Shown in pieces: positions 1-11,055 of a stretch of 64,000 nucleotides of DNA. A program made the position numbers and the translations under genes. The notes under the pieces were generated by a model. It saw only the letters and a program-made list of their open reading frames with translations, was not told the origin of the DNA and ran no database searches. Location: positions 124,001 to 188,000 of the forward strand of contig OZ025656.1 in the NCBI GenBank assembly GCA_964019335.1. Direction: 5' to 3'. Position 1 is the first letter of the stretch; each line of letters begins with the position of its first letter. The DNA is from Diplonema japonicum. Taxonomy: Eukaryota; Euglenozoa; Diplonemea; Diplonemida; Diplonemidae.

Positions 1-411
1 AATGCTGTGCAGAAATACTTTGAACAACCTATGCAGTTCCCCCCTAATGGCACATATCCAATGATGGGCCGTGGTGTCCCTGATGTCGCACTGCTTGCGG
101 AGCAGTATACGGTAATTAGCAACGGCCAACCTATTGTCATGCAGGGTACAGAGGCATCAGCGGCTGTGTTTGCTGGCATGATCAGTACGCTGAACTCCAT
201 TCGTTTGGGGAAAGGTCAGCCAATGCTGGGGAGCCTCAACCCGTGGCTGTACGGCACTGCGTACCGCGCCTTCAGGGACATCACGGTGGGGAGCAATGCG
301 TTGGACAGCTTCGGGAAGCCCTTGGCCTACGGGTGGGACGCTTCGTTAGGATGGGACCCTGTCACAGGGTGGGGGTCCCCGAACTTCGCTGAGCTGATGA
401 CGTACATATGA
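1..411 (+). CDS. Sedolisin (S53) peptidase, TPP1-like, C-terminal part
   Basis: The reading frame is open from the first base, so the 5' part lies outside the window. The C-terminal 136 residues align well by eye with lysosomal tripeptidyl-peptidase I: RGVPDVA, the active-site region around residue 60, SLNPWLY, FRDITVG and the calcium-site block GWDPVTGWGSPNF near the end. In this family the catalytic Ser sits in a GTSAS motif; here the codons read GTEAS, so Glu replaces the nucleophile. The calcium-binding region looks intact. Family members act in lysosomes or are secreted. With the Ser missing, this copy may be an inactive paralogue. The N-terminal Glu/Asp catalytic residues cannot be checked here. 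Confidence 0.85.
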   Translation, partial: NAVQKYFEQPMQFPPNGTYPMMGRGVPDVALLAEQYTVISNGQPIVMQGTEASAAVFAGMISTLNSIRLGKGQPMLGSLNPWLYGTAYRAFRDITVGSNALDSFGKPLAYGWDASLGWDPVTGWGSPNFAELMTYI

Positions 412-533
412 TCGCGTCACTCTGCATGTGACCCGCGTGATGCTTTCCTAGTTACATGGGCCTGGCCTGTACACTGTCTATTGTTACGTGTTTTAAACCT
501 TTCTTCTTACACTATATACATGTAGGCCGCCAT

Positions 534-1268
534 ATGTCTGTTGTTTCGCAGGCAGTGTCAAAGGCGCGGTCTGATACCGATGTGAAGATGCTCTGCAAGC
601 ATGGCTGTGAGCGGCCGAATGGGAGTTCATGCAGGTGTGGATTTGAGGAATAACATAAAGTTAAGTACATGTAACACAGATTGAGGAGGTTGCAAGCGGA
701 GTGGGAGAAAGAGGTCAGCGCGATGAACGCCATCAACGAGGCGTCGAAGGGGCTACATGCCAGGAAGGACAGGCTGTATGAGAAATTGACTCGCAAGGAC
801 ACCTCCTCGAGGAAACACAAAAACTTCACTACAACTTCAGAAATGAGGTTTGTAGTGCAAGACCCGTGGCAGCCCTACAGACACAACCCTGGGAGGTCTT
901 CGCGACGGACAGCCTTTGTCGCTGACTATGGTGGGAACCTGTACACAGGGCCTGAAAGACAGTCAGAAGAACTTCGCAATCAAAATCTCATAACAACTAC
1001 CACTACCACTACCATTGCCGAGACAGCATCTCAGGGTACACCCGCTGCAACCATGAGACGGAAGCTCCCAAAACATATGAAACTGAAGTTCAACAAAGCG
1101 GGAAAGATTTTGGCCCACAAGATGCCCCCTGCAGGGATGTCCAGCACCCTGCAGCCCACCACCTACGCCGCTCTCAGCGTGCGCAGAAAGCGGTGGTACA
1201 GCGACTACAGCGGGCGGAAGATCCTCATCGACTCCTTCGACATCCCACGTGTGTCGAGCGTTGCGTGA
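534..1268 (+). CDS. Basic protein of unknown function, two exons
   Basis: I do not recognise this gene. Exons 534-634 and 680-1268 give 229 residues; the 45-nt intron runs from GTGTGG to AACACAG and joins in phase 2. The ATG at 534 follows a TAG acceptor-like site ending at 525 and the context GCCGCC. If the AG at 550-551 were used instead, the start would move to the in-frame ATG at 588. The protein is rich in Lys and Arg, has a short Cys cluster near residues 25-33, a probable helix (EWEKEV...KDRLYEKL) near residues 38-66 and a Thr run. It lies 122 nt after the sedolisin stop and 69 nt before the LRRC51-like start. Moderately sure it is coding; no function proposed. Confidence 0.55.
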
Positions 1269-1337
1269 CCTTTACAGGACGCAAGTTACCTATTTCAAAC
1301 ATACGCTTGAAATTGCAGCATCACCTTAAACAGTATC

Positions 1338-2640
1338 ATGTCAAAAGATATCCACCAGACGAGGGACCCGGTGTACACTGCAAGTGAGAGACTGGCCACA
1401 CTTGTAAGGGAAAACGCAAAAGAAGCGATTTTGAAGCAGCTCGACCCACAGGTCATGTTCCACAGCCTGACAGGCACCATCTTTGGGAATGGCATTGTGA
1501 CGAGGTCCTTACTTCGCTTTTGCGAGCTGGCAGGAAACAATCTTGTGATCGGGCCCACCGTGTCCTGCAAAGACCTCAAGACAGCGTGCACGTCTCTGTC
1601 AGTGTTCGACCTGGTGCTGCAAGACACAGTAACCATCAACCACTCCCTCCTCATCACGAACATCGTGCGGCGGAGGGTTCCCAGCCTCAAAAAAACCACC
1701 CACAATAGCAGGCAACAGACGCAGCAGTTCCTACGATCGTTGCTGGAAGGCATCACCCCGAGGCACAACCACCGGTATCCTGTACTGGACTTCAGCTACA
1801 GGCACTTGGTATGAAGGAAGCCAACACACCATGGCAACAGGATCGTGCCAGAGACCTTTTTGTAATTCCACCGCGTGTGGGGAGGAAACACGTGTTTGTC
1901 ATACCGGTAAAGGCTGCTGCTGAGAAGGGGGTTGCAACGCAGGTAAAGGAGACGGAAGACCCTGAAGAAGACACCATCATGATCAAAGGGAAGAATCGTG
2001 ACGGGGATCAAGCAGCGTACCAGTTTGACAGGAAGGAGATGAAGCTGGCACAAGAAGAGCAGCAGGTGGACTCCGACGACGATGATATGTGCCACATCAA
2101 CTCCAAGTGGGACTCCTACGAGGCGTCGGCCATCAAGCTGTGCAACAACAACGTATGCATGGGCATGGGCATGGGCATGGGACACTGCTTATTCCTACCT
2201 ACAGCTCTCCTCAGCGGCACGCCTAGACGATGCGGTCAAACGTCTTTGTGTGAATGCTTTTTACTTCCTCACGTGGATCGACCTCAGCTTCAACAAGCTG
2301 ACAGAGATACCCGACTTCTCCCAATTCCCCCTCATCATTCTGTACCTTCACGCAAATAATATCAAAAACGTTGCAGAAGTGAAGAAGCTACGCGACCTGC
2401 AAGATCTGCAGTCCCTTACGCTGTACGGGAACCCCATTCAGGTATGGTTTGTGGCGGCACCCAGTAGCACAGGACCAAGTCGCGAATTACAAGTACTCCG
2501 TTCTCAACATCCTGACTGGTGCCGGGAGAAAGATCACCCTGAAGAAGTTCGACTTTACAGTCCTCTCAGAGAGGGATCATGAAAACATGAAAACGCTGCA
2601 CGACTTCACTGTCGGTGTGTCCAGCCCGGAGAAGCGTTAG
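1338..2640 (+). CDS. LRRC51-like leucine-rich repeat protein
   Basis: Four exons (1338-1808, 1841-2152, 2205-2441, 2473-2640) give 395 residues. From about residue 148 the protein follows LRRC51 (LRTOMT1) in order: VLDFSYRHL, then KLCNNN, then WIDLSFNKLTEIPDF, LYLHANNIKNVAEV and LTLYGNP, then the YKYSVL...FDFTVLS cap. LRRC51 is a small LRR protein conserved in ciliated eukaryotes. The first 147 residues are an extension that LRRC51 lacks as I know it. Introns are 32, 52 and 31 nt; the first begins GTATGA, so retention stops translation at once. An AG acceptor-like site ends at 1318, 19 nt before the ATG. The family call is good; the N-terminal extension is less certain. Confidence 0.75.
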
Positions 2641-2699
2641 CCAGTATGGGTGTTTACATGCCCTTACAATTTTTTCTTCACTCGAAAGATTTTTGCTTT

Positions 2700-2728
2700 A
2701 CCTCACCAGTAATATTACATTATATCAG
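2700..2728 (+). promoter_or_regulatory. Probable splice acceptor before spartin-like start
   Basis: TTATATCAG ends 10 nt before the ATG at 2739. No exon is visible between the LRRC51-like stop at 2640 and this AG, which fits trans-splicing of a leader but does not prove it. Confidence 0.4.
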
Positions 2729-2738
2729 GCTTGGAACA

Positions 2739-4014
2739 ATGAGTGGACAGCCACCCGGGTCGCCGTTGAGCGAGGAGCGTGAGGCAACTATCCTCCTTCA
2801 AGTAGATGATGTAGTTGTCAGCGAAGTCAAAGGACCGAACAAAACCAAGCTGGATGAAGGGCCGATGTCCGTGTTGCAGATCGCTGCCACCATGGAAGAG
2901 CTGCAGCAGCTGGGGGCCACCGTCGCCACCGACTTGACGCAGTCGACGAGCGAAGTGATATTCGTCATCATTGGCGAGCACAAGATACCTATCATCAAGA
3001 ACATCCCCATCATCAAGAAGGCATGCCATAGATAATATTATCCATTAACATCATTTACAGGAAGCCCACCGCTACACCTTCGTGATGCCGGGACTATTCC
3101 TCGAAGTGGCCATGCCCCGAGATGTCGATGAGGAAGAGATAGAGATCCTGGAGACGTTGTTCAAGCAGAACGGCGTGCTCAGAGTATGCGCACACATTGC
3201 GTACATGCCACATTTCTTTTTTACAGATTAAAGGTGAAGCTATAAAGGCAGGCACTGTGACGGTGAACGAGAGTGGCGACAGGTCGGCTGCTCGGGCCAC
3301 CGTCGGCGACAAGATAAGCAAAACAATCCAAAATGCAAGTGGTAAGCTGACGGACAAGATCCAGGAAACGACGCCGAAGATGCAAGGCGGCATCACAAAG
3401 GGCAGTGAGTTCGCCCGCGAGAAGCTCACACCCAACGACACCCCGATGGAGGTGAAGGACAGCACCAAGGATGGGATTAGGAAGACCAGACTGGCGACGA
3501 AAACTGCAGTCATTGTGAGTGGGCAGATGGCCTCGGCGATGGTAGCCCTGGCAAAGACACTGGGGACGACCCTTAGCGGGATGGTCTCGGAACACCCTGC
3601 AGGGCAGCGCATGAACGAGCAAGGTACCGTCACAGAAGTGAAAAAAGTCGCTGTTGCAGGTGTCGTCGCGACAGCCAATGTACTGGAAACAGGGACCGAA
3701 GCCCTCAAGACAATGCTTACCTCTACATGCGCGGGTGTGTCTGAAGTGGTCGAGCATAAATATGGAGAAGACGCAGGAAAAACAGCTAGTGAAGGGATGG
3801 GCATTGCCACAGATGTGGTTGAGGCAGGACTGAATTTGAAGAAGGTTGGGGTGAGAGGGCTCGCAAAGGTTGCTGGAAAAGAAGCAGCAAAGAATATACT
3901 GGTATGCAGTAAATTATTTATTTTTTGTGTATTTTTCTCTTCCCCCCCCCCCCCCCCCCCCCGCAGAGTGACGGCACTGAGCAACCGCAGGAATCGCAGC
4001 AACCAAAGCCGTGA
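2739..4014 (+). CDS. Spartin/ERD7-like senescence-domain protein
   Basis: Exons 2739-3020, 3061-3183, 3227-3901 and 3967-4014 give 375 residues. The N-terminal part (residues 15-135, ILLQVDDVVVSEV to TLFKQNGVLR) resembles the plant ERD7 and spartin N-terminal region. The rest is the Ala/Gly/Thr-rich senescence domain (residues 137-350), with long stretches like VSGQMASAMVALAKTLG and AKVAGKEAAKNIL. Spartin-family proteins act on lipid droplets and endosomal membranes. Intron 1 starts with GC instead of GT (GCATGC...TTTACAG); there is no usable GT nearby and the joined frame is the conserved one. Intron 3 ends in a run of about 20 C followed by GCAG. The last coding exon is only 48 nt. Confidence 0.75.
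3021..3060 (+). other. GC-AG intron in spartin-like gene
   Basis: A 40-nt intron with donor GCATGC and acceptor TTTACAG. Reading through it hits a stop after four codons; removing it joins IPIIKK to EAHRYTF, which matches the ERD7/spartin pattern. It is the only non-GT donor among the 29 introns I could place. Confidence 0.7.
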
Positions 4015-4331
4015 GCCGTTTCTTTATTTTTATATTTTTTTTCTTTATATTCTCGTTTCTCTCCCTTTTTGTATTTTAACGTTATGTCCAGTGCCTTACC
4101 AAATTGATTTTCGGTGCCCTTACATCTTTCCTCTTTTTGTTTTCGAAAAAAAAAAGAAAAGTAAAAAAAGAAAAGCTTGCCGTCCGTGGAGGGCACCCCC
4201 TTTTTTTTTTGTTCAAAATAAACAACATTCGACCTTCTCCCCACATCTTGAGACAGTTACTATTTTATCTTTGCAGCGTTGCCATCACACCTCCACTCAG
4301 TTCCACCAAAAAAAAAAAAAAAACTAACAAC
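4015..4331 (+). other. Intergenic stretch before KARI
   Basis: T- and A-rich spacer. It holds a good acceptor-like site, TATCTTTGCAG, ending at 4276, and a poly-A run just before the KARI ATG. No coding or RNA gene is seen. Confidence 0.5.
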
Positions 4332-5447
4332 ATGAACATGAGGACCATGAGATCTACCGTGGGAGCATGGAGGAGGCAGTTTTCTAGCAACGCCCCTCTG
4401 CTGCAAGCGGTGATTGACATCAACGGCATCAAGGAGACCATCATCGAGAGGTCTGACATGCCTCTGGACAAGGTTCGTGAGGTCCTCAAGGACGAGACCC
4501 TTACTGTGCTCGGGTACGGCCCTCAGGGCAGGGGACAGGCACTGAACATGAAGGACAACGGCCTGAAGGTAGTGGTCGGTGTGAGGAAGGGGAAGTCATG
4601 GGACCACGCTGTTGAGGACGGCTGGGTGGCGGGCAAGGACCTCTTCGAGATCGACGAGGCCACGCACAAGGGCACCATCGTGCAGTACCTGCTCTCCGAC
4701 GCCGCTCAGATCGCAGCATGGCCCACCATCAAGCCCCACCTCACGGAGGGCAAGGCCCTGTACTTCAGCCACGGCTTCGGTGTGGTGTACCACGACCAGA
4801 CCAACATCGTGCCTGCCAAGGACATCGACGTCATCCTGTGCGCGCCTAAGGGATCGGGGCTCACAGTGCGCAACCACTTCCTTGAGGGGAGGGGCATCAA
4901 CGGCTCATTCGCAGTGCACCAGGACGCGACAGGCAGAGCACGTGAGCGCACCATCGCCGTGGGTATGGGTGTCGGGTGCGGGCATTTGTTCGAGACCACC
5001 TTCGAGAAGGAGGTGAGCTCCGATCTGACCGGCGAGAGGTGCGTGCTGATGGGCATGCTTCAAGGTGCCTTCCTTGCACAGTACGAGGTGCTCAGAGAGA
5101 ACGGACACTCACCTTCCGAGGCTTACAACGAGACCATCGAGGAGGCCCTGTGCAGTCTGTACCCCCTTGTGCAGCAGAACGGGATGGACTGGATGTACGC
5201 CAACTGCAGCACAACAGCGCAGAGGGGTGCTCTGGACTGGGCACCCAAGTTCTACAAAGCCATTAAGCCTGTGGTGGCTGACTGCTACGCCGATGTGAAG
5301 TCTGGTGCGGAGGCCAAGAGGTCCATCGATCTGAACTCGCAGCCCGACTACAGGGAGAAGCTGGAGGCAGAGCTTGCGGAGATTGCCAACCAAGAGATGT
5401 GGAAGGCAGGCAAGGCCCTCCGTCCCCTCCGTCCTGAGAACGCATAA
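4332..5447 (+). CDS. ILV5: Ketol-acid reductoisomerase, mitochondrial, fungal-like
   Basis: Single exon, 371 residues. The enzyme converts acetolactate or acetohydroxybutyrate to the dihydroxy-acid with NADPH and Mg2+, the second step of valine, leucine and isoleucine synthesis. The NADPH loop GYGPQGRGQ is at residues 61-69. LLSDAAQ, YFSHGF, APKGSG and RGINGSFAV follow, then the metal-ligand block SSDLTGERC and the C-terminal SQPDYREKLE and LRPEN. Spacing and wording match yeast Ilv5 closely, about 25 residues shorter. The first 24 residues (many Arg, Ser and Thr, no acidic residue) look like a mitochondrial presequence. The start is the first ATG after the CAG at 4276; MNMRTM offers three nearby in-frame ATGs. 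Coding GC is well above the flanks. Confidence 0.95.
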   Translation: MNMRTMRSTVGAWRRQFSSNAPLLQAVIDINGIKETIIERSDMPLDKVREVLKDETLTVLGYGPQGRGQALNMKDNGLKVVVGVRKGKSWDHAVEDGWVAGKDLFEIDEATHKGTIVQYLLSDAAQIAAWPTIKPHLTEGKALYFSHGFGVVYHDQTNIVPAKDIDVILCAPKGSGLTVRNHFLEGRGINGSFAVHQDATGRARERTIAVGMGVGCGHLFETTFEKEVSSDLTGERCVLMGMLQGAFLAQYEVLRENGHSPSEAYNETIEEALCSLYPLVQQNGMDWMYANCSTTAQRGALDWAPKFYKAIKPVVADCYADVKSGAEAKRSIDLNSQPDYREKLEAELAEIANQEMWKAGKALRPLRPENA

Positions 5448-6701
5448 GCTTTGAATATTATTTACCATCTCTCCTTCCCCCCTTTCCCCTTATCCCTCTC
5501 TCTTGCGTGTGAATTTTTCTGTCCGCTGCTCCTCGAAGTGCCTTCGTTGACATGGTAGAATCAAGGGTGTCTTTCTGTAACATACCTACGCCTGAGGCTT
5601 CAGAACCTTAAGGCGCTTCAGAGATGTGGAACAGCGATTTAAAAAAAAAAAAAAAAAATGGTAAAATAATAATAAGTTGCGGCACTCTTGTTTCAAGCAG
5701 TTTTCATTTTTTATTTTTTTATTATTTCTCCTGCTTTTTTTCCTTTTTTTTTTGTAGGTGTCATTGGTCGCTGTCGGGCCAGTTCTCCCCTTGACCCGTT
5801 GCCTTGGTGGTTTTTTTTTTTTCTTTTTTTTTCTTCTTTGAAACCTTTGTTTTTTTTTTTTTTTTCTTTTTTTTTCCTTTCTGTTCGCACCAATACACAA
5901 AATGTTGGGTTGATGAATGAGAGGGAGAAGAGAGAAAAAAAAACAAAGGGTAAAAGAATGGATGGAAAAAAAAATATTTTAACCCGGATGAGGGAAAAAA
6001 AAAAAAAGAAAAGAAAAAAAAAACCAAAAGGGCTGTTGGGGGCGTCTGGCTGTGCTTGAACAATGTTATTAGAAATTAATACAAGAAAAAAAAAAGAAGG
6101 AGAAGAAAAAAAAAGTGTTTCATAAAAGAAAAAAAAAATATATATATATATAAATAAAAATAAAAAATTAAAGGGGGGGTGGAAGGTAGTGGGGAAAGAA
6201 ATAAAAGTGAATTGCTTAGCACCTTAGTGCAGGCAGTTTAACTTTATTTTTTTTAAAAAAAAAAAGGAATCCTTGTCTTACAAAAAATGTTATTGATTTT
6301 TTTTGTCTTGCACTGCTTTATTTTTTTTTTCTTTTTTTTCTTTTTTTTAAAGTTGGGCCTCCTTCGTACCGCGCTAATTCAAAGAAAAAAAAAATCCGAA
6401 TATTAAATAATTGTTTCCCCCCCTTTTTTTTTTTCTCGCTTTTTTTTGTTCCTTTTTTTTTCAGCCGCATCGTCGACTCCTGCTACATTTTTGTTGCCTT
6501 TTATTAGATAGGGAAAAAAAATAATATGTGCAGCCACGCGAGGGGGGTGTTTCCTATATTTATTTTTTCTCCTTTTTTTTTCCTCTCTCTCTCTCTCTCT
6601 CTTTTTTTTTTTTTATCCTTCTTCTTTTTTCTTGTCCTCACAAGTTCTGCGTCTTTAGAAAAAAAAAAACACACACCCCAAGGGAAAGGCAATGGTAACG
6701 G
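5448..6701. other. Gene-free homopolymer-rich spacer (1.25 kb)
   Basis: Long A and T runs, a (TA)n tract near 6139-6153 and a (CT)n tract near 6583-6602. Apparent open frames here are poly-Lys or poly-Phe and have no credible protein. A T-rich acceptor-like TTTTCAG ends near 6463. No RNA gene is recognised. Confidence 0.6.
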
Positions 6702-9700
6702 ATGTCGGACGACAATACATCTGACAGCCCTTTGCAACGGCCCAAGAAGCGGTCACAGTTTGAAGATGATGATGATGACGACGACGAGGGTTCTCTCGCT
6801 GATGGGTCCCCTGCTCAGCCGATTGTGAACTTCACGAAACCGCAGGCAGCTGCTGAACCGGCCCCCGCTATAGCCCCTGCGTCACCAAACACTGACATCG
6901 CGGATGACTCCAGTGACAGCACCAGCACTACAATATCTACAAGTGAGAGTGATGATGACTCCAACTTGCCTGGAGTCGATTCACCAAAACCTCGGCCTGT
7001 AACGGTACGTATACTTCAAGGGGAGAAGAAGGGAAAAAAAAAAAAAAAAAAACAGATTGAACAAAGCCCTACACCCACCCTTCCTCAGGCAGACCCTTCA
7101 CCCCCACCTATCTACAGCCCTGACCAAGGTCCCCGTACCGACGAGGATGCAATCGACAGCCCCCTCACTGACAAGGCATTGCCCCTTGCGGAGGAGGTCG
7201 AAGGGAGTAAGAAAGTAGAGGAGGGTGAGAAAGTGGAGGAAAACGAGAAGGTGGAAGCTGACAAAAAAGAAGAAAGTGACGATGCCTCGCCCCCAGCAGA
7301 AGAGACCATCCATGAAGATAAAGAAGAGGAACAAACAAAAGTAGAACCAGCGGAATCTGAGGCATCTACCGAAAAAGTACCGGAAGTGAATGAAGCAATC
7401 AAGGAAACGGAGCCCGAGGCAACAAAGGTGGAGGCAGTTGATGTAAGTGAAGCTGTAGGTGTATATAAACCTGCAGATGCAGGGGAAGCCTTGGACAAAA
7501 GCCCTTTGACGTATGGATTCTGTTGCTGTTGTTACATATTTCAATTTCCAGGAGCAGCAGCAGCAGCAGCAGCAGTGACAGCAGCGAGGTGAAGTCCAAA
7601 CCGAACTCGCCGACACCTTTGGATCGCGTGGCGCTGGCACAATCTCTGGCACAGGTATGCAGCACACCAGCGAACACACATCACAGGGCACACCTATGGT
7701 TAGGGAAAGCTCAGAGACGACGTTCAGTGTCTCACCCGTGACCCCTTATAGGAATCCAGCAACACCGCTGAGCCCCGGCTCTTCAGTGCAGCCCCCTGTC
7801 CTTAAACAAACACCCCCCGAGCCATTGTTAAAGAAACCTGAGAGTGAGCCTGAGCCTGAGCCTGAGCCTAAGCCTGAGCCTAAGCCTGAGAGCGAGCCTG
7901 AGCCTGAGAGTGTGCCTGTACACAAACCTGAGTCAGTTCTCGAACCCGAGGTGCAGAAGGTCCCCAACAGGTCGCCGTCTGAAGGGACTATCCGTAGTGA
8001 CAAGAGCACGTTGAGCAAGAAACCTGCTTCTAGCGCGCAGAGCAACGTGAAGATGACCAGAGCACACTCGCTCAGGGTGGCAGACAGGGAGCGAAAAGTT
8101 CAAGTAGCTGAAGAAAACGAGCAAAAAATGTTTAACCAGGCAAAGCAATTACATGTGCAGCAAAAGTCCAAATCCGAAAGGAAGACATCTCCATCCTCTC
8201 CTGCGTCCACGGCACCACCTGTCCCCAGCTTGCAGCCACACAACTTCCCCCAGTCGCAGCCGCCTACGTTGCCTCATGCTCGTTACGAGATCGATTCGCA
8301 GCCGCAAGAGCAAAAGCAGCAACAACAACAAAAGCAGAAGCAGACACAGCAGCTACAAGAGGCTACACAGCATCACAGGAGTAGGACAACACCAACACCC
8401 AAACTGCGCGGGGTCACGTCACCAGTTCGTATCCCGAGGCCTGTGAGCCCTGCAGGGAGGTACAATGCACAACCGTCGGACATCATGGAAGGCGCCAGAC
8501 GGGACACCACAGCAAGGCTGAAGTACAAGCGGGATGACGGTCAAGTGGATATGCTCCAAGAGTGCATCCGCCAGAAGGAAGCTGCAAGAGAGGAGAGGAA
8601 AAGCATCCTTGCAAATCTGAACAGCTTCCTCAACGTGTATGCAGGCGACTCGCCGAGAAAGGACCCAAAGACACCTGAAAGAGATGTGGTTGAGTGGGAA
8701 CGCCGCAGGGTGGTAGGCAAGGCCCTGTTCACAAGGAGCAGTGAGTCTCCGGGGACGGTCGAGCGAGGCGCACCTGTCAGGGAAGAATGGGAGGGGGGAG
8801 AGAGGAAGGAGTTTCCAGCATCCATTGCCCAGCTACGCGCTGAGTCGTGGAGGGAAACGGTGAAGAAACACAAGACAATGGAAACAGAACAAAAGAAAAC
8901 GCAAGGGGGCAGCAGGCTCTTCAACCAGGGCATGGAGCTTGCGCGCGAGAAAAAGAAGTGGGTCGACAACGAGCGGACGAAGAACGTCACAAAACGCACA
9001 CTGGAGGCGGAGTCAAATCTAACATTCAGGCCGGCAATAGACACAAAAAGCAGGAACATCGAAGCCTCACTGAGAAGAAATACATCAAAAGACCACAAGA
9101 CACGTCTGCTCCCAGAGAAGCAGCAGGTAGTTACTCGAAAAAGCACCGATGCAACCCAGGCATTTGGACGTACCACTCGCACTACCGAGCCCCAGCAGCC
9201 TGTCGACAGATCTGTGTCGGCACCCATCCCTGCTCGGGTGGACAAACTAGCGCAGCCCAAGAGGACACAGTTGATTGAGCTTGTGGGGAATGCGTTCAAC
9301 GAGCTGAACGGCAAGTGGGATAGGGGAGAGCCTATTGACGAAAAGCTGTTAGCAAAGAGGAACCATGACATGAACGGCAGAGAAGTCAGCCAATACTTAC
9401 ACGGCAGGAGCATTGAGATGCATGCAAAAAGAACGAGAATGGATAAAGCACTGACTGAGCAACAGCGAAGCATGAGCAACGTGGGGAGGTACCTCACTGA
9501 GTCTTCACGAGACTTAGCAGCTAAGCGAAGACGCGAGCGCTTAGAGCAGCTCTTCTTCTTGCTGGATGTGGAAAGCTCGGGCAAAGTTACGCAACAGGAG
9601 ATAAGCCAAGCAGATGCAGCGCTCAAGAGTGTGCGTGCAAGGATCTCGGACCCACGTGAAGCATCCATCCTAAAGGCGCTGACTGAGGCCGCTGAAATTC

Positions 9701-10844
9701 TCTCCCACGACACTGCCCAGGAGTACACTGTGGACACCTTCATCGAGGCTTTGGAGAACAGAATCGGAAAGTTTGGTCCCATGAAGTTCATGAACCCTGA
9801 CATACGTGATGCCAAGCCACGCCCTGCACCTACTTTTAATCCTGCGATCTCGGAGAGGTCAAGGAGGATGGCGACGCGGGCAGGCTCCGTGGTGTACAAC
9901 AGGCTCTACGACAAGGCAATAGAGCAGCAAGCGAAACTACGGGAGAAGCAGCGCGTAAAAGCGGATAACGAAACAGTTGGGATGTCCTTCAAGCCACAGA
10001 TCAACAGGCACCAGCCCAGCAAGATGGAACCTAGGAGGAAGCAGCGGCAGCAGCAAGGCGGTGACGACGTCCTCTCTCACATAGACTGCATCGTTGGAGA
10101 AGCTGCCGCGTGGCTCAACGACGTGGGGAAGAGTCCTGCACCACAGGGAAGAACCCCGACAAGAAGCCCTGGCAGAAGAAGTCCTGGGAGAGTTGTCAGA
10201 AGCCCTGTAGTAAAGAGCCCAACCAGAAGGAGCCCAACCGGAAGGAGCCCGAGGAGGAGCCCTGGGAAGAGAGGAGGCTCTGCTTCACTGTCAGTGTCAC
10301 CACCCACACCTGCTCAGATGAAGTACCCACACGGGTCGGAGGGGGCACTGCATATAGCCGATCTGTACACTGGCAGGACGAAGGAGAAGAATGGAAGGAC
10401 AAGGTCTGTCGGTGCACCAACCGAGACCATGCAAGGGCCACACTATTCTTACCAAGACCCCTACCATTACCAGCCGCAGCAAGGTCAGGTGGTACAATTC
10501 TGCGACCCCTTGGCCCAGCAGATGATATCCCCTTCCAGATCACCGTCAACCACACCGCAGGGATATCTCACTCAAGCGGCTTCTCCTGTGCAACCCCCTC
10601 AGCCTGCTGCAAGGCCTAGAAAAGCCAAAAGAAGGCAACCACCTCCACCTCAAAACCAAGTATGCAAAGGGAACCTTTTCAAAACAAACTCTTGCAGATC
10701 ACAATGTCCTCGCTCCGCACTGCATCTGTTACCGAACTTGCCAAGGCAGGAAGGCTCCTCATGCAGCAGCAGCTGGAAAAAGTATATTTAATTCTAATTA
10801 AACCTAAAATTTTACCACAGCACCGCAACGGTCAAAACCGCTAG
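6702..10844 (+). CDS. Large Ser/Pro-rich protein with an EF-hand
   Basis: Six exons (6702-7004, 7056-7510, 7552-7654, 7687-10659, 10698-10781, 10821-10844) give 1313 residues. Introns are 51, 41, 32, 38 and 39 nt; the first and last keep the frame if retained, so they are less certain. Order: acidic N-terminus (Asp run at residues 22-28), Ser/Glu-rich region, an EPEP/KPEP repeat coded at 7837-7920, a Gln-rich tract, then a long basic helical region. One EF-hand loop (DVESSGKVTQQE) is coded at 9564-9599. Three short motifs of the type F-x-P-x-I recur (LTFRPAID, PTFNPAIS, MSFKPQIN). The C-terminus has repeated SPxR/RSP units at 10141-10280 and then Pro/Gln-rich sequence. Such F-x-P motifs are common in protist cytoskeletal proteins, but I cannot name the family. 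The final exon is 24 nt. Confidence 0.7.
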
Positions 10845-11055
10845 ATCCTCCTGTCCACAGCCATAGATAGTATCCTCAGTATTAGATATCAGCAGGGTTG
10901 CTCGGTGCCTTTTGCAGACACGAGCATGTTTAGATTCTTTAACCTTATCCCCCTGCGGAGCCTGCGGCAAAATGTGTTTTATTTCTTCGTTGTAAATTTT
11001 TATTTCGTTATTGCTCTGTCTACCTTGCATGAAGAGTACATAGGTGCATCGTGAC

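Noticed and set aside
1193..1387. Extra exon linking the unknown basic gene into the LRRC51-like gene
   Set aside because: A GTGTGT...TTACAG intron near 1249-1277 is possible, but the joined frame would overlap the LRRC51 coding start in another frame.
3094..4002. Reverse-strand open frame of 302 codons
   Set aside because: Antisense of the spartin-like exons and includes a poly-Gly run from an intron C run.
8541..9899. Reverse-strand open frame of 452 codons
   Set aside because: Opposite the main exon of the Ser/Pro-rich gene; Ser/Leu-rich with no family signature, while the forward frame has an EF-hand and conserved-looking motifs.
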